28,733 nucleotides of DNA from UBA11869 sp964544965 (GCA_964544965.1 CAZJED010000015.1:1-28733); one strand, 5' to 3'; shown: positions 1 through 8,516, counted from the stretch's first letter. Made by a program: numbers and translations. The notes: generated from the letters alone by a model not told the origin.

Positions 1-1
1 T

Positions 2-463
2 ATTGAGCGTTGCTATGAAATAACTGAAAAAACTTTATCAGCATTATTTTCAACTCTAAAAAATCAAGATGTAAACATAGCTCACACAATTTTAAAAACT
101 AATATGGGTATTTCTGGTAAAAAATGTCCTGTTCAAGCAACTATCGAAGAGGTAGCAGAAAGAACTGTGGAATGCCTTTTAAAAAATGTGCCGCCTGAAT
201 TAGCAGGTATTGTTTTTCTTTCTGGTGGTCAAAGTGCAGAATTGGCAACAGCGCATCTTAACACAATGAATCAAAAAAATAAGGATTTACCTTGGCCATT
301 AAGTTTCTCATATGGTCGCGCATTACAAGAACCCTGCCTAAAAGCTTGGGGAGGTAATTCAGAAAATATAGAAGCTGCACAAAAAGCATTACTGCATAGA
401 GAGAAATGTAACGGACTTGCCTGTAAAGGTAAATATGACACAAAAATGGAAGACGCTGCGTAA
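2..463 (+). CDS. Class I fructose-bisphosphate aldolase, C-terminal part (5' end outside window)
   Basis: The reading frame is open from base 2, so the gene starts before the window and about the last 153 codons are present. It cleaves or forms fructose 1,6-bisphosphate by a Schiff-base mechanism in glycolysis, gluconeogenesis or the Calvin cycle. The protein matches the eukaryote-like class I family: ILKTNM carries the Schiff-base lysine (codon 95-97), SGGQS is part of the phosphate-binding site, and SYGRAL with LKAWGGN follows in the expected order. The Schiff-base motif has Thr where animal and plant enzymes have Pro (LLKPNM). The first Met in the window (104) is internal, because conserved residues precede it. 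It converges on the carbonic anhydrase gene with a 17-base gap. It is unrelated to the DeoC-like FbaB of E. coli, so no symbol is given. Confidence 0.93.
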   Translation: MERCYEITEKTLSALFSTLKNQDVNIAHTILKTNMGISGKKCPVQATIEEVAERTVECLLKNVPPELAGIVFLSGGQSAELATAHLNTMNQKNKDLPWPLSFSYGRALQEPCLKAWGGNSENIEAAQKALLHREKCNGLACKGKYDTKMEDAA

Positions 464-480
464 TAGAATTCTTATGTTTA

Positions 481-1122
481 CTAGGACGTTAGTTCATTTA
501 CAGGTATGAATTCTTCGCCCCGCTGACCAAGTAGAGCGCCTGTTTTAATATTAAAATACCAACCGTGGATATTAAGTTCTCCGCTATCGCACTTTTCTTT
601 TATCCAAGGAAAAGTCATCAGATTATTTAAAGAAATTCCAATTGAAATTTTTTCACAAAAGCTACATTGCTCCTCAAAAGACTTGTCTTTGTGTTTCTCT
701 AGCACACTTAGTCTTGCATTTTTAGCGATCTCCATCCATGGATCCACGAAACTATATTCACTGCTAAAATGTTCGCCCTCCATCAAAGTTTTAATTCCTC
801 CGCACTGACTATGCCCGAGGACAATAATATGTTTTACATTCAAATGCTTTACTGCAAACTCCATTGCTGCGCTAGTACCATGTGATTTTCCATCTGGTTC
901 ATTAACAGGGATAAGATTTGCAACATTACGAATAACAAATATATCGCCCGGATTAGTATCCATAATTTGTGCCGGATGTACTCTTGAATCACAGCAAGAT
1001 ATAACCAAAAATTTCGGTGATTGACCCTCATTAGATAAGTTATTATAAAAATCCTGTTTTTTTTCAAAAGATTTCTTAAAAAATCTTTTATAGCCATCGA
1101 TTAAAACTTCCACTTTTTCCAT
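481..1122 (-). CDS. can: Beta-class carbonic anhydrase
   Basis: This zinc enzyme interconverts CO2 and bicarbonate in the cytoplasm, supplying bicarbonate to carboxylases such as acetyl-CoA carboxylase. The protein is 213 residues, normal for the family. The zinc and active-site motif SCCDSR puts the ligand Cys43 beside the Asp45-Arg47 dyad, and HSQCGG gives His104 and Cys107. There is no signal peptide. The ATG is preceded by an AGGA Shine-Dalgarno sequence, 15 bases after the purC stop on the same strand, so the two genes are probably co-transcribed. It is the last gene of the minus-strand run that begins with ygfB. Confidence 0.95.
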   Translation of the reverse strand: MEKVEVLIDGYKRFFKKSFEKKQDFYNNLSNEGQSPKFLVISCCDSRVHPAQIMDTNPGDIFVIRNVANLIPVNEPDGKSHGTSAAMEFAVKHLNVKHIIVLGHSQCGGIKTLMEGEHFSSEYSFVDPWMEIAKNARLSVLEKHKDKSFEEQCSFCEKISIGISLNNLMTFPWIKEKCDSGELNIHGWYFNIKTGALLGQRGEEFIPVNELTS

Positions 1123-1137
1123 TTTTTTTCCTGTTAA

Positions 1138-2031
1138 TTATAAAATTAATTTTTTTCTCGCATCTTCATACTTTTCTGCAGTCATGTTAATTATTTCATC
1201 TGGTAATTTTGGACCAGGAGGTTTTTTGTCCCAATTTAATGTTTCTAAATAATCTCTAACATATTGTTTATCAAAACTGGGCGGGCTTATACCTGTCTTA
1301 TAAGATTCAACGGGCCAGAAACGTGACGAATCTGGCGTCAATAATTCATCAATCAAAATCAGCTTATTTTCTTCATCAACCCCAAACTCAAATTTGGTAT
1401 CAGCAATAATAATACCTCTCTTAATAGCATATTCTGCCGCTTCACTATAAATTTTTAAACTTATGTTACGAATTTGATTGGCCAGCTCACAACCAATTAA
1501 ATTTTTAGCACTTTCAAAATCTATATTCTCATCATGATCGCCAACATTCGCCTTTGTTGCAGGGGTAAAAATAGGTTCGGGTAATTTTTCTGCCTGCTTT
1601 AATCCTCGAGGTAAATGAATGCCGCACACTTTACCTGTTTTTTTATAATCGCCCCATCCTGACCCAATCAAATATCCACGAATAACAGCTTCAATCGGCA
1701 AAGGTTTTAACTTGCGAACAACAATAGCTCTATCTTTTAACATTTCAAGTTCAGATTCTTTATTAATTACATCTTCAATAGTTAAATCAGATAAGTGATT
1801 AGAAATAATATTGCTGCAACGTCTAAACCAAAAATTTGAAATTTCAGTGAGAATAGAGCCTTTGCCTGGTATAGGGTCAGACAAAATAACATCGAAGGCA
1901 GATAGTCTATCACTAGTAACAATTAGAAAATGTTCGTCATCTATAATATAAATATCCCTTACTTTACCGCTACTACTTAGTGGTAAACTTTTAATATTAG
2001 AACGATAAAGTGTATTAGAGTTTGTTTGCAT
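1138..2031 (-). CDS. purC: Phosphoribosylaminoimidazole-succinocarboxamide (SAICAR) synthase
   Basis: It condenses CAIR with aspartate using ATP in de novo purine synthesis. At 297 residues it belongs to the long, yeast ADE1-like subtype rather than the roughly 237-residue E. coli form. Diagnostic stretches are SGKVRDIY near residue 21 (nucleotide site), TSDRLSAFDV, the long insert VIRGYLIGSGWGDYKKTG, the TPATKA..GDHDENI segment, and LIDELLTPDSSRFWP near the C-terminus. It lies 34 bases downstream of glnS and 15 bases upstream of the carbonic anhydrase gene on the same strand. The other purine genes of the window, purH and purD, lie about 14 kb away. Confidence 0.95.
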   Translation of the reverse strand: MQTNSNTLYRSNIKSLPLSSSGKVRDIYIIDDEHFLIVTSDRLSAFDVILSDPIPGKGSILTEISNFWFRRCSNIISNHLSDLTIEDVINKESELEMLKDRAIVVRKLKPLPIEAVIRGYLIGSGWGDYKKTGKVCGIHLPRGLKQAEKLPEPIFTPATKANVGDHDENIDFESAKNLIGCELANQIRNISLKIYSEAAEYAIKRGIIIADTKFEFGVDEENKLILIDELLTPDSSRFWPVESYKTGISPPSFDKQYVRDYLETLNWDKKPPGPKLPDEIINMTAEKYEDARKKLIL

Positions 2032-2065
2032 AAAATTTTAAATAAATATAACTACAATAACTAAG

Positions 2066-3760
2066 CTAGCTTTTTTGTTTTTGTTTTAACCAAGAATCTC
2101 GTAGTGATACAGTCCTATTAAAAATAGGTTTGCCTTTATTGGAGTCCCTATTATCCACACAAAAATAACCAAGCCTTTCGAATTGAAAAAATTCTTCCTT
2201 TTTTGCAGACTCCAGTGAAGGCTCTAAATAGGCATCTTTTATTATTTTTTTTGAGTCGCTATTTAAAAAATCCTTCCAATTATTTTTATGTTTATTACTA
2301 TCTGGTTTCGGATCATTAAATAATCTATCATACAAATGAACTTCAGTTCTAAAGGCATGTTCTGCAGATACCCAGTGTATTGTACCCTTTACTTTACGAC
2401 CATCCGGAGCATTGCCTCCCCTTGTATCAGCATCATAAGAACAACGTAATTCCACTATATTGCCGGAATTATCCTTAATAATTTCATCGCAAATAATAAA
2501 ATAGGCATAACGTAATCTGACTTCCTTCCCCGGAGCTAAACGAAAAAACTTTTTGGGTGGATCTTCCATAAAATCATCTTTTTCAATATAGATTGTTCTT
2601 GAAAAAGGCAATTTTCTTACACCCATCATTGTATCGTTTGGATGATTTGGTGCCTCTAATTGTTCAGTTTCCTCTTCAGGATAATTACTAATAACAACTT
2701 TTAATGGATCCAATATACCCATTACACGTGGTGCACGAATATCAAGATTTTCACGTACACAATTTTCTAACACGCTTACATCAATTACCGTATCATTTTT
2801 GGTAACACCAATTCTATCGCAAAAATCACGAATTGATTCTGGAGTATAGCCACGTCGACGCATTCCAACAATTGTCGGCATACGAGGGTCATCCCACCCA
2901 GAAACATCACCGTCCTTCACCAATTCACCTAATTTTCGTTTGCTAGTTACAGTATAATTTAAATTTAAACGAGCAAACTCAATTTGTTGTGGATGGCATG
3001 GTACTGACAATTGCTCTAAAAACCAGTCGTAAAGTGGACGATGATCTTCGAACTCTAATGTACATAATGAATGTGTAATTCCTTCTAATGCATCTGAAAT
3101 GCAATGCGTATAATCATACATTGGATATATACACCAATCATTCCCTGTTCGATGATGGGTTGCTTTTTTAATTCTGTAAATAGTTGGATCGCGCATATTC
3201 ATATTAGGCGATAACATGTCTATCTTTCCTCTTAAAACGCATTCACCTTCTTCAAACTCACCAGCTCGCATACGCTCAAACAAATCAAGATTTTCTTCGA
3301 CACTTCTTTCCCGGTAAGGGCTTTCTTTACCAGATTCAGTCAATGTCCCCCGATACTCGCGTATTTCTTCTGCATTTAAATGATCAACATAAGCTTTACC
3401 ATCAATAATCATTTGTTTGGCAAATTCAAAAAGTTTCTCAAAATAATCTGATGCATAAAAAAGACGTTCTTCCCACTCAAAGCCTAACCACTTTACATCC
3501 TGCTGAATGGATTCAGTATATTCAAGATCCTCTTTCACAGGATTAGTATCATCAAAACGAAGATTGCAAAGACCACCACTAAAGTCATTTGCTATCCCGA
3601 AATTTAAGCAAATTGACTTAGCATGACCAATATGTAAATACCCGTTTGGCTCAGGAGGGAATCTTGTGTGAACAAGACTTTTATTTTTATTATTTTTTAT
3701 ATCATTGTTAATGATATTACGAATAAAATTACCTGATTCGGGGTTTGAATTCTCAGACAT
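2066..3760 (-). CDS. glnS: Glutaminyl-tRNA synthetase
   Basis: It charges tRNA-Gln with glutamine. The 564-residue protein is close to the E. coli length. The class I signature appears as PPEPNGYLHIGHAKS with HIGH at residues 43-46. The KMSKS-equivalent loop reads VTSKR at 271-275, where E. coli has VMSKR. The Rossmann catalytic half is followed by the two C-terminal beta-barrel domains that read the anticodon (about residues 345-560). The ATG has an AGGA ribosome site just upstream. A 63-base AT-rich spacer separates it from ubiI on the same strand, and purC follows after 34 bases. A dedicated GlnRS means that this organism need not form Gln-tRNA by amidotransfer. Confidence 0.97.
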   Translation of the reverse strand: MSENSNPESGNFIRNIINNDIKNNKNKSLVHTRFPPEPNGYLHIGHAKSICLNFGIANDFSGGLCNLRFDDTNPVKEDLEYTESIQQDVKWLGFEWEERLFYASDYFEKLFEFAKQMIIDGKAYVDHLNAEEIREYRGTLTESGKESPYRERSVEENLDLFERMRAGEFEEGECVLRGKIDMLSPNMNMRDPTIYRIKKATHHRTGNDWCIYPMYDYTHCISDALEGITHSLCTLEFEDHRPLYDWFLEQLSVPCHPQQIEFARLNLNYTVTSKRKLGELVKDGDVSGWDDPRMPTIVGMRRRGYTPESIRDFCDRIGVTKNDTVIDVSVLENCVRENLDIRAPRVMGILDPLKVVISNYPEEETEQLEAPNHPNDTMMGVRKLPFSRTIYIEKDDFMEDPPKKFFRLAPGKEVRLRYAYFIICDEIIKDNSGNIVELRCSYDADTRGGNAPDGRKVKGTIHWVSAEHAFRTEVHLYDRLFNDPKPDSNKHKNNWKDFLNSDSKKIIKDAYLEPSLESAKKEEFFQFERLGYFCVDNRDSNKGKPIFNRTVSLRDSWLKQKQKS

Positions 3761-3823
3761 CGACTGTCCTATTTAGTCATACGAATAATATAAAAAAATA
3801 AATTAATATTGTTATTGTATAGA

Positions 3824-5050
3824 TTAAGCGTGATTTCTTGCAAACTTTGGCAAGTTTCCTTTTAAACCCATTGCTCGCATCATAATCATATTTTTAACAA
3901 TGGGCATATCATCGATAACATCTAAACCAAAATTACGTATCCATTGTACTGATTGAAATTTATTTTCAAAGAGATATTTAAAACCGTCGAGTAAATACAT
4001 TATTTGTCGATTCTCTCCCTTACGCCAGCGTTCATAACGACGTAATACTTGTAATCGGCCAATATCTCTATCCAAATTAAAAGTGTCGATTAGTATTTCT
4101 GCCAAAGAAGCGGTGTCAAGCAAACCAAGATTAGCACCCAAACCAGCTAAAGGATGTACGGTATGCGCACTATCGCCAATTAGAGCAAATCTTGGTTGAA
4201 CATAATGCTCTGCCTGAGCTCGGCTAAGAGGAAAAACTTTTCGTTCGGTACTCTCAATAATTTTGCCCAATTTATTATCAAAAGCAGCTTCTAATTCACT
4301 ATGAAATGTCGCCATGTCAAATTTAAGGAGTTCCTCAACCCATTGCGGGCTACTAGACCACACGATGCCGGACTTATAAGGGTTTTTCATAGGTAAAAAT
4401 GCAAGTGGTCCATCATCTGAAAAACGTTGGCGTGCTACCTCGTCATGTGGAATTTCTGTAGTAACAATGGATGCTAAGGCAGATTGCCTATAATCATATT
4501 TCTGATAATGAATATTTAAAAGTTCTCTTGTCTTTGAGTTACTGCCATCTGCAGCAACTACCAGTTTTGTTTTAAATTGCTGTTCATTATTGCAATCTAG
4601 TATTGCCGCATCAGCTTCTCTTTTTATTTTTATGGGTGACACTCCCTTTATATGTCTTACATTTTCTAAATCGCAAATTCTCTCGTGTAGTGCATCAAGA
4701 ATGTCCCTGTGAGGAAGAATGTAGCCCATTGTCGGCTCGCATATTGATGCACTTTCAAAATGAATTTCTCCATTTCCATTTTTATCCCAAACATGCATAC
4801 GGCGAAAAGGAGAAATATTTTCTTTATTTAAAAAAACCCATGCGCCTGCCTTCCTAAGAATTCTTTCAGATGCAATAGTAATTGCAAATACACGTGGATC
4901 GTTCTTTTCAGACATATGTTCTGATTTAATATCTGCATCAAGTAAAATAATACCAAAACCGGCCTCCCCTAATAAACAAGCTAAAGAACTGCCTGTGATA
5001 CCACCTCCTACGATAACAATATCCCCATCAAATTTATTTTTTTGTTTCAT
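3824..5050 (-). CDS. ubiI: UbiH/UbiF/VisC/COQ6-family flavin hydroxylase, probably UbiI
   Basis: This FAD-dependent aromatic-ring monooxygenase acts in ubiquinone synthesis. The 408-residue protein starts with the dinucleotide-binding fold (IVGGGITG, residues 13-20), has the DG motif at AADGS (166-170), and the FAD ribose-binding GD motif at LIGDSAHTVHPLAG (290-303). Its start overlaps the ubiH stop by 4 bases, which suggests translational coupling. The order ygfB-pepP-ubiH-ubiI is that of E. coli, where UbiI performs the C5 hydroxylation. The symbol therefore rests mainly on gene order, since the family members differ in which ring carbon they attack and cannot be told apart safely by motif. 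UbiF or a broad-specificity UbiL-type enzyme remain alternatives. Confidence 0.85.
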   Translation of the reverse strand: MKQKNKFDGDIVIVGGGITGSSLACLLGEAGFGIILLDADIKSEHMSEKNDPRVFAITIASERILRKAGAWVFLNKENISPFRRMHVWDKNGNGEIHFESASICEPTMGYILPHRDILDALHERICDLENVRHIKGVSPIKIKREADAAILDCNNEQQFKTKLVVAADGSNSKTRELLNIHYQKYDYRQSALASIVTTEIPHDEVARQRFSDDGPLAFLPMKNPYKSGIVWSSSPQWVEELLKFDMATFHSELEAAFDNKLGKIIESTERKVFPLSRAQAEHYVQPRFALIGDSAHTVHPLAGLGANLGLLDTASLAEILIDTFNLDRDIGRLQVLRRYERWRKGENRQIMYLLDGFKYLFENKFQSVQWIRNFGLDVIDDMPIVKNMIMMRAMGLKGNLPKFARNHA

Positions 5051-6267
5051 AAATTTAATCCTCTAACAAGTTGTGGTTGGTAACCTGCTAGTCCCATTGC
5101 CCTTTTAAGAAATAGAGATTTGAATTGCGGGATACAATCTATTAGCAACATCATAGTATTTGTAATAGGAATATATGATGAAGAATTATGATAAAAGGAA
5201 GTTGCTAGACTATTAGTAAATTTTATAATTCGTTGCTGATCAAAATTACGTAACTCTAAATAAGCATTAAGAATATTTTTATCATCAATAGATAGTTTTT
5301 TTTCAAGGGCTGAATAAATACACTCGGCCAATCCTGCCACATCACGTAAACCAAGATTAAAACCCTGCGCAGCATTAGGATGAATTGTATGTGCTGAATT
5401 GCCTAACAAAATCAAATTTTCCTGAAACTGCTGAATTGCCTCAATAAAAAAGATTGGATAAGAACGTCGTTTACCAATTTTCTGAATTTTCCCCAAACGA
5501 CGTCCAAATTCAGTTTCTATACTGCCCAAAAATTTCTCATCTGACATATCAAGATAATGACTGCCTTTATCTGTAAGAGTGGTAAAAACGAGGACTGAAC
5601 GATTTTCCCCGATGGGTAAAAAAGCAATTGGTCCATGCGGTGTAAAGCGCTCATATGCAGTAAAATAATTTGGTTTTTGGGTAACTACATTTGCAACAAT
5701 TGCAGTTTGCTTAAAATCATATTCTCTAGTTTTTATTCCCGCTAAATCTCTAACCATAGAATGACTGCCATCTGCTCCAACAAGTAATTTCGTATGAATA
5801 GTCTCAGAACCCGCTGATGATAAAACTTTCATCGACAGATTTGATCCCGTCCTTACAAAATCTTGCAATTGGGCAGGACATAAAAGTTTTATATTTTTAA
5901 AACTTTTTATTTTTTTATGTAAAGCACTGCCCAATGAACGAGCAATAACAACATGTCCTAGTTCTGCAACTTCTGCATCAGATGCTGTAAAATGAGTAAA
6001 ACCAAATTTCTTTTGATTGGAAATATGTATTTTTTTGATTGGTGTTACATATGTATGTATTTCTTTCCATACACCAATATGTTCAAGTATACGTTTCGAA
6101 GAAGGAGAAAGAGAAATACCTCTATCGTCATAACTCGGCTGCTTATCATCATTTATTTCCACTGATTCAATGAGTGCTATAGAAAGATTTGTTGGAGCTA
6201 TCGCACATGCTAGGCTTGCTCCAACCATGCCAGCACCAACAATTACTACATCATAATCATGCCGCAT
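5047..6267 (-). CDS. ubiH: 2-octaprenyl-6-methoxyphenol hydroxylase
   Basis: This is the second FAD-dependent ubiquinone ring hydroxylase, expected to act at C1. The 406-residue protein has the N-terminal FAD site VIVGAGMVGASLA (residues 8-20), the DG motif GADGS (164-168), and the C-terminal FAD site LLGNSAHTIHPNAAQGFNLG (288-307). Asn instead of Asp in GNSAH, together with the AQGFNLGLRD run, resembles E. coli UbiH (GNAAQ..GQGFNLGMRD) and separates it from its ubiI neighbour. The gene starts 11 bases inside the end of pepP and its last 4 bases overlap ubiI, so pepP, ubiH and ubiI form a tight operon. Confidence 0.92.
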   Translation of the reverse strand: MRHDYDVVIVGAGMVGASLACAIAPTNLSIALIESVEINDDKQPSYDDRGISLSPSSKRILEHIGVWKEIHTYVTPIKKIHISNQKKFGFTHFTASDAEVAELGHVVIARSLGSALHKKIKSFKNIKLLCPAQLQDFVRTGSNLSMKVLSSAGSETIHTKLLVGADGSHSMVRDLAGIKTREYDFKQTAIVANVVTQKPNYFTAYERFTPHGPIAFLPIGENRSVLVFTTLTDKGSHYLDMSDEKFLGSIETEFGRRLGKIQKIGKRRSYPIFFIEAIQQFQENLILLGNSAHTIHPNAAQGFNLGLRDVAGLAECIYSALEKKLSIDDKNILNAYLELRNFDQQRIIKFTNSLATSFYHNSSSYIPITNTMMLLIDCIPQFKSLFLKRAMGLAGYQPQLVRGLNL

Positions 6268-7540
6268 CTGCCATTAACTCCTCAATTTCATCAATTGTCT
6301 TAGGAGTGTCTTTACTTAAAATATCGTAGCCATCTTTCGTAACCAATACATCGTCTTCAATTCGTATGCCTATGTTTTGCCAACACTCTGATAAGCCTTG
6401 CGAATTCGCAGGCAAATAAAGTCCTGGTTCTACTGTCATTACCATACCTGCCTCCAACATTCTCCATTCGCCATCAAGTTTATAATCACCGACATCATGA
6501 ACATCCATCCCTAACCAATGCCCGGTTCTATGCATATAATATTTTGTGTAATCTTTATTTTTTATTAATTCTTCCGGGCTACCTTTTAATATTCCCAAAT
6601 TAACCATGCCTTCCGTTAATACCCTCACAGCAGCATCATGCGGGTCATTCCAATGCTTACCGGGTTTAATTTCATTAAGCGCGGCAGCTTGTGCAGATAA
6701 AACTAAATTATAAATATCGCGCTGTGCGCTAGAAAACTTCCCGTTAACTGGAAATGTCCGGGTAATATCACTAGCGTAGCATTGATATTCAGCGCCTGAA
6801 TCAATTAATAATAAATCGCCATCAATCATCTTATCGCTATTATTCGTGTAGTGCAGGATGCATGCATTTTGACCAGAACCAACAATTGGAGGGTAAGCTG
6901 TATAGCGTGCACCATTTTTAATAAACTCANNNNNNNNNNGTTTGCAGTTCTTCATCGCTCGCATATGTCCCTTTGCGGAAATTTTAGCAGCCTGACGCAT
7001 TAATTTAATTTCATAACTACTTTTATATAACCGCATCTCATGCAAGAAATGATTGAGTGAAATAAACTCATCCGGGGCAATCGCTCCAGTTCTAACTTTA
7101 CCTCTGATTTGATTAATCCATCCTAATACTCTTTGATCAAAATTTTGATCACTGCCCATGTTATAAAAAATTCGTTCGTGTCCTTCAATTAATCCAGGCA
7201 AAATATCATCCATATCTTCAATTGGAAAAGCATCATCCACAGAATAAACATTAACCGCACCATCCAAGCCAGAACGACGCCCATGCCATGTTTCCATTTT
7301 TTCATCGCGTTCACGACAAAAAAGTATGGACTCACCTTCTTTACGATCAGGTATTAATACTAAAACAGCTTCTGGTTCTGGGTAACCCGTTAAATAAAAA
7401 AAATCACTATCTGGACGAAAAGGAAATTCAACGTCACGGTTTCTGACGGTAATAGATGCGGTTGGTAATATTGCTATACTATCAGAACCGATCATGTCCA
7501 TAAGTCGTTTGCGGCGGCTTTTAAATTCTTTTTTATCCAT
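6257..7540 (-). CDS. pepP: Xaa-Pro aminopeptidase P (interrupted by an assembly gap)
   Basis: This cytoplasmic metallopeptidase removes N-terminal residues that precede proline. The creatinase-like N-terminal domain is followed by the pita-bread catalytic domain. The dinuclear metal ligands are visible as Asp247 and Asp258 (LLLIDSGAEY, SDITRTFPV), His341 (RTGHWLGMDVHD), Glu371 (VEPGLY) and Glu395 (GIRIEDD); numbering follows the sequence as given. Ten N at 6930-6939 fall between NCK and EFIKNGARY, where E. coli PepP has about 14 residues but only four codons fit here. The true protein is therefore probably about 10 residues longer than the 427 shown. The ATG overlaps the ygfB stop as TAATG, and the 3' end overlaps ubiH by 11 bases. 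Confidence 0.95.
   Translation of the reverse strand: MDKKEFKSRRKRLMDMIGSDSIAILPTASITVRNRDVEFPFRPDSDFFYLTGYPEPEAVLVLIPDRKEGESILFCRERDEKMETWHGRRSGLDGAVNVYSVDDAFPIEDMDDILPGLIEGHERIFYNMGSDQNFDQRVLGWINQIRGKVRTGAIAPDEFISLNHFLHEMRLYKSSYEIKLMRQAAKISAKGHMRAMKNCKXXXXEFIKNGARYTAYPPIVGSGQNACILHYTNNSDKMIDGDLLLIDSGAEYQCYASDITRTFPVNGKFSSAQRDIYNLVLSAQAAALNEIKPGKHWNDPHDAAVRVLTEGMVNLGILKGSPEELIKNKDYTKYYMHRTGHWLGMDVHDVGDYKLDGEWRMLEAGMVMTVEPGLYLPANSQGLSECWQNIGIRIEDDVLVTKDGYDILSKDTPKTIDEIEELMADAA
6930..6939. other. Assembly gap of 10 N inside pepP
   Basis: Ten undetermined bases. On the coding strand the flanking partial codons are C-N-N and N-N-T, which fit the Pro and His that bound this segment in E. coli PepP. 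Homology suggests about 40 real bases, so the N-run looks like a fixed placeholder. Because 40 and 10 differ by a multiple of three, the frame stays open across it. Confidence 0.98.
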
Positions 7541-8100
7541 TAATGTATGTTCTCTTGTGTGTTTATTTGTCTCTTTTGTGTTTCATGCAATTGTTGATAA
7601 ATAAAAATCACGCCGACACGAATGTACTCAACAACTTCAAAATAAGCAGCTTCGGAATCATCTCCCTCATCATTTGAACTTCCCATGCGTGATATTGATA
7701 TAATATCCTGAAGAAATTCATCTCCCTCATCATCTAAATCTAATGTATTTTCACCCCTACCTATACCCAAACCACTAACAAATCCTGCGCACCATTCAGA
7801 AATTGAGTTTGAACGCTCTGCAATACTTGCTTGGTCATCAGGTAAAAACGGTGTAAAAATCATCTCTTCGGATACAATTTCTTCGCTGGCAATTTTAGCC
7901 AACTCAGCAAGTACCGCAAAGGATTCATCGAAATCTGATGAGTTCTCGACACCAACTAGCAGGTACTCCTGCCATATTGCCGATGCTACTGTATTGCTGG
8001 CACAAAATACGCCACATAAGAATCCATGTGACTCCGACGCCAAAACACCGGCACCAGCAGAAATTAATTGTCTATTAACCGAATTATAATCGACCGTCAT
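7540..8100 (-). CDS. ygfB: YgfB/UPF0149 family protein
   Basis: This 186-residue protein belongs to the YgfB/YecA-type UPF0149 family. It shows the conserved opening with ESHGFLCGVFCASN near residues 23-36, the W..YL segment, SEWCAGFVSGLGIG near 122-135, and the closing EVVEYIRVGVIFIYQQLHE helix. It is strongly acidic in the DLDDEGDEFLQD and NDEGDDSEAA parts and is predicted to be cytoplasmic. YgfB homologues in Pseudomonas have been described as influencing gene regulation, but no enzymatic role is evident here. It is the first gene of the minus-strand pepP-ubiH-ubiI run and shares its TAA with the pepP ATG (TAATG). An AAGG ribosome site lies about 8 bases before the ATG. Confidence 0.93.
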   Translation of the reverse strand: MTVDYNSVNRQLISAGAGVLASESHGFLCGVFCASNTVASAIWQEYLLVGVENSSDFDESFAVLAELAKIASEEIVSEEMIFTPFLPDDQASIAERSNSISEWCAGFVSGLGIGRGENTLDLDDEGDEFLQDIISISRMGSSNDEGDDSEAAYFEVVEYIRVGVIFIYQQLHETQKRQINTQENIH

Positions 8101-8196
8101 AATCGTTACCTTAAATTATAATGCAGTAACTAATTGATTTTTACTGAACAATAGCTGCAAGTAGGCTTTCGAATCCCCCGCTAGCAATATCATTAG

Positions 8197-8225
8197 TTGA
8201 CCAGCAAATTCAGTAGCTCTATATT
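8197..8225 (+). promoter_or_regulatory. Candidate sigma70 promoter for the zapB-like/zapA genes
   Basis: TTGACC (8197-8202) and TATATT (8220-8225) are separated by 17 bases, the optimal spacing, with four of six or better matches to each consensus hexamer. Transcription would start near 8232, about 60 bases before the first start codon. It lies in the 191-base gap between ygfB and the divergent zapB-like gene. Prediction by eye only. Confidence 0.5.
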
Positions 8226-8253
8226 GTTAGTTAATATGATATATCAACAATAT
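8221..8253. repeat. Inverted repeat over the zapB-like/zapA start region
   Basis: Arms ATATTGTT (8221-8228) and AACAATAT (8246-8253) are perfect inverted repeats around a 17-base centre that is itself partly symmetric. The repeat spans the proposed -10 box and start site, the position expected of an operator, but AT-rich palindromes arise easily by chance here. Confidence 0.4.
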
Positions 8254-8291
8254 ACTCAGTTCATGCCATAACTGAAAATAGGACAAAAATC

Positions 8292-8516
8292 ATGGTTAAT
8301 AATGACGATAGTAATACAGACTTAAGCGCGCTTGAGGAGCGAGTTGATGAACTGATTAATACTGTAAATAATCTGAAAACCGAAAATTCGAGCCTAAAAA
8401 ACCAACAAGAAAATCTCATCAGCGAGCGTGCTATATTAATTGAAAAGACTGAGCATGCCAGAAGCAGGATAGAAGCAATGATAACTCGTTTACGTGCTAT
8501 GGAAACACGAACATGA
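8292..8516 (+). CDS. ZapB-like small coiled-coil protein (TIGR02449-type)
   Basis: This 74-residue protein is almost entirely one predicted coiled coil. Heptad-like leucines run from LSALEERVDELINTVNNL through LKNQQENLISERAILIEK to ARSRIEAMITRLRAME. The closing ARSRIEAMI.RL pattern is typical of the short family found directly before zapA in pseudomonads. It probably helps FtsZ-ring organisation or partners ZapA, an inference from context and the similarity in design to ZapB. Its TGA overlaps the zapA ATG in an ATGA junction, so the two are almost certainly translated together. A weak AGGAC ribosome site precedes the ATG. Confidence 0.85.
   Translation: MVNNDDSNTDLSALEERVDELINTVNNLKTENSSLKNQQENLISERAILIEKTEHARSRIEAMITRLRAMETRT

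Noticed and set aside
8115..8120. Perfect TATAAT on the minus strand upstream of ygfB
   Set aside because: Its start site would fall inside the ygfB ribosome site, and no -35 hexamer sits at a proper distance.
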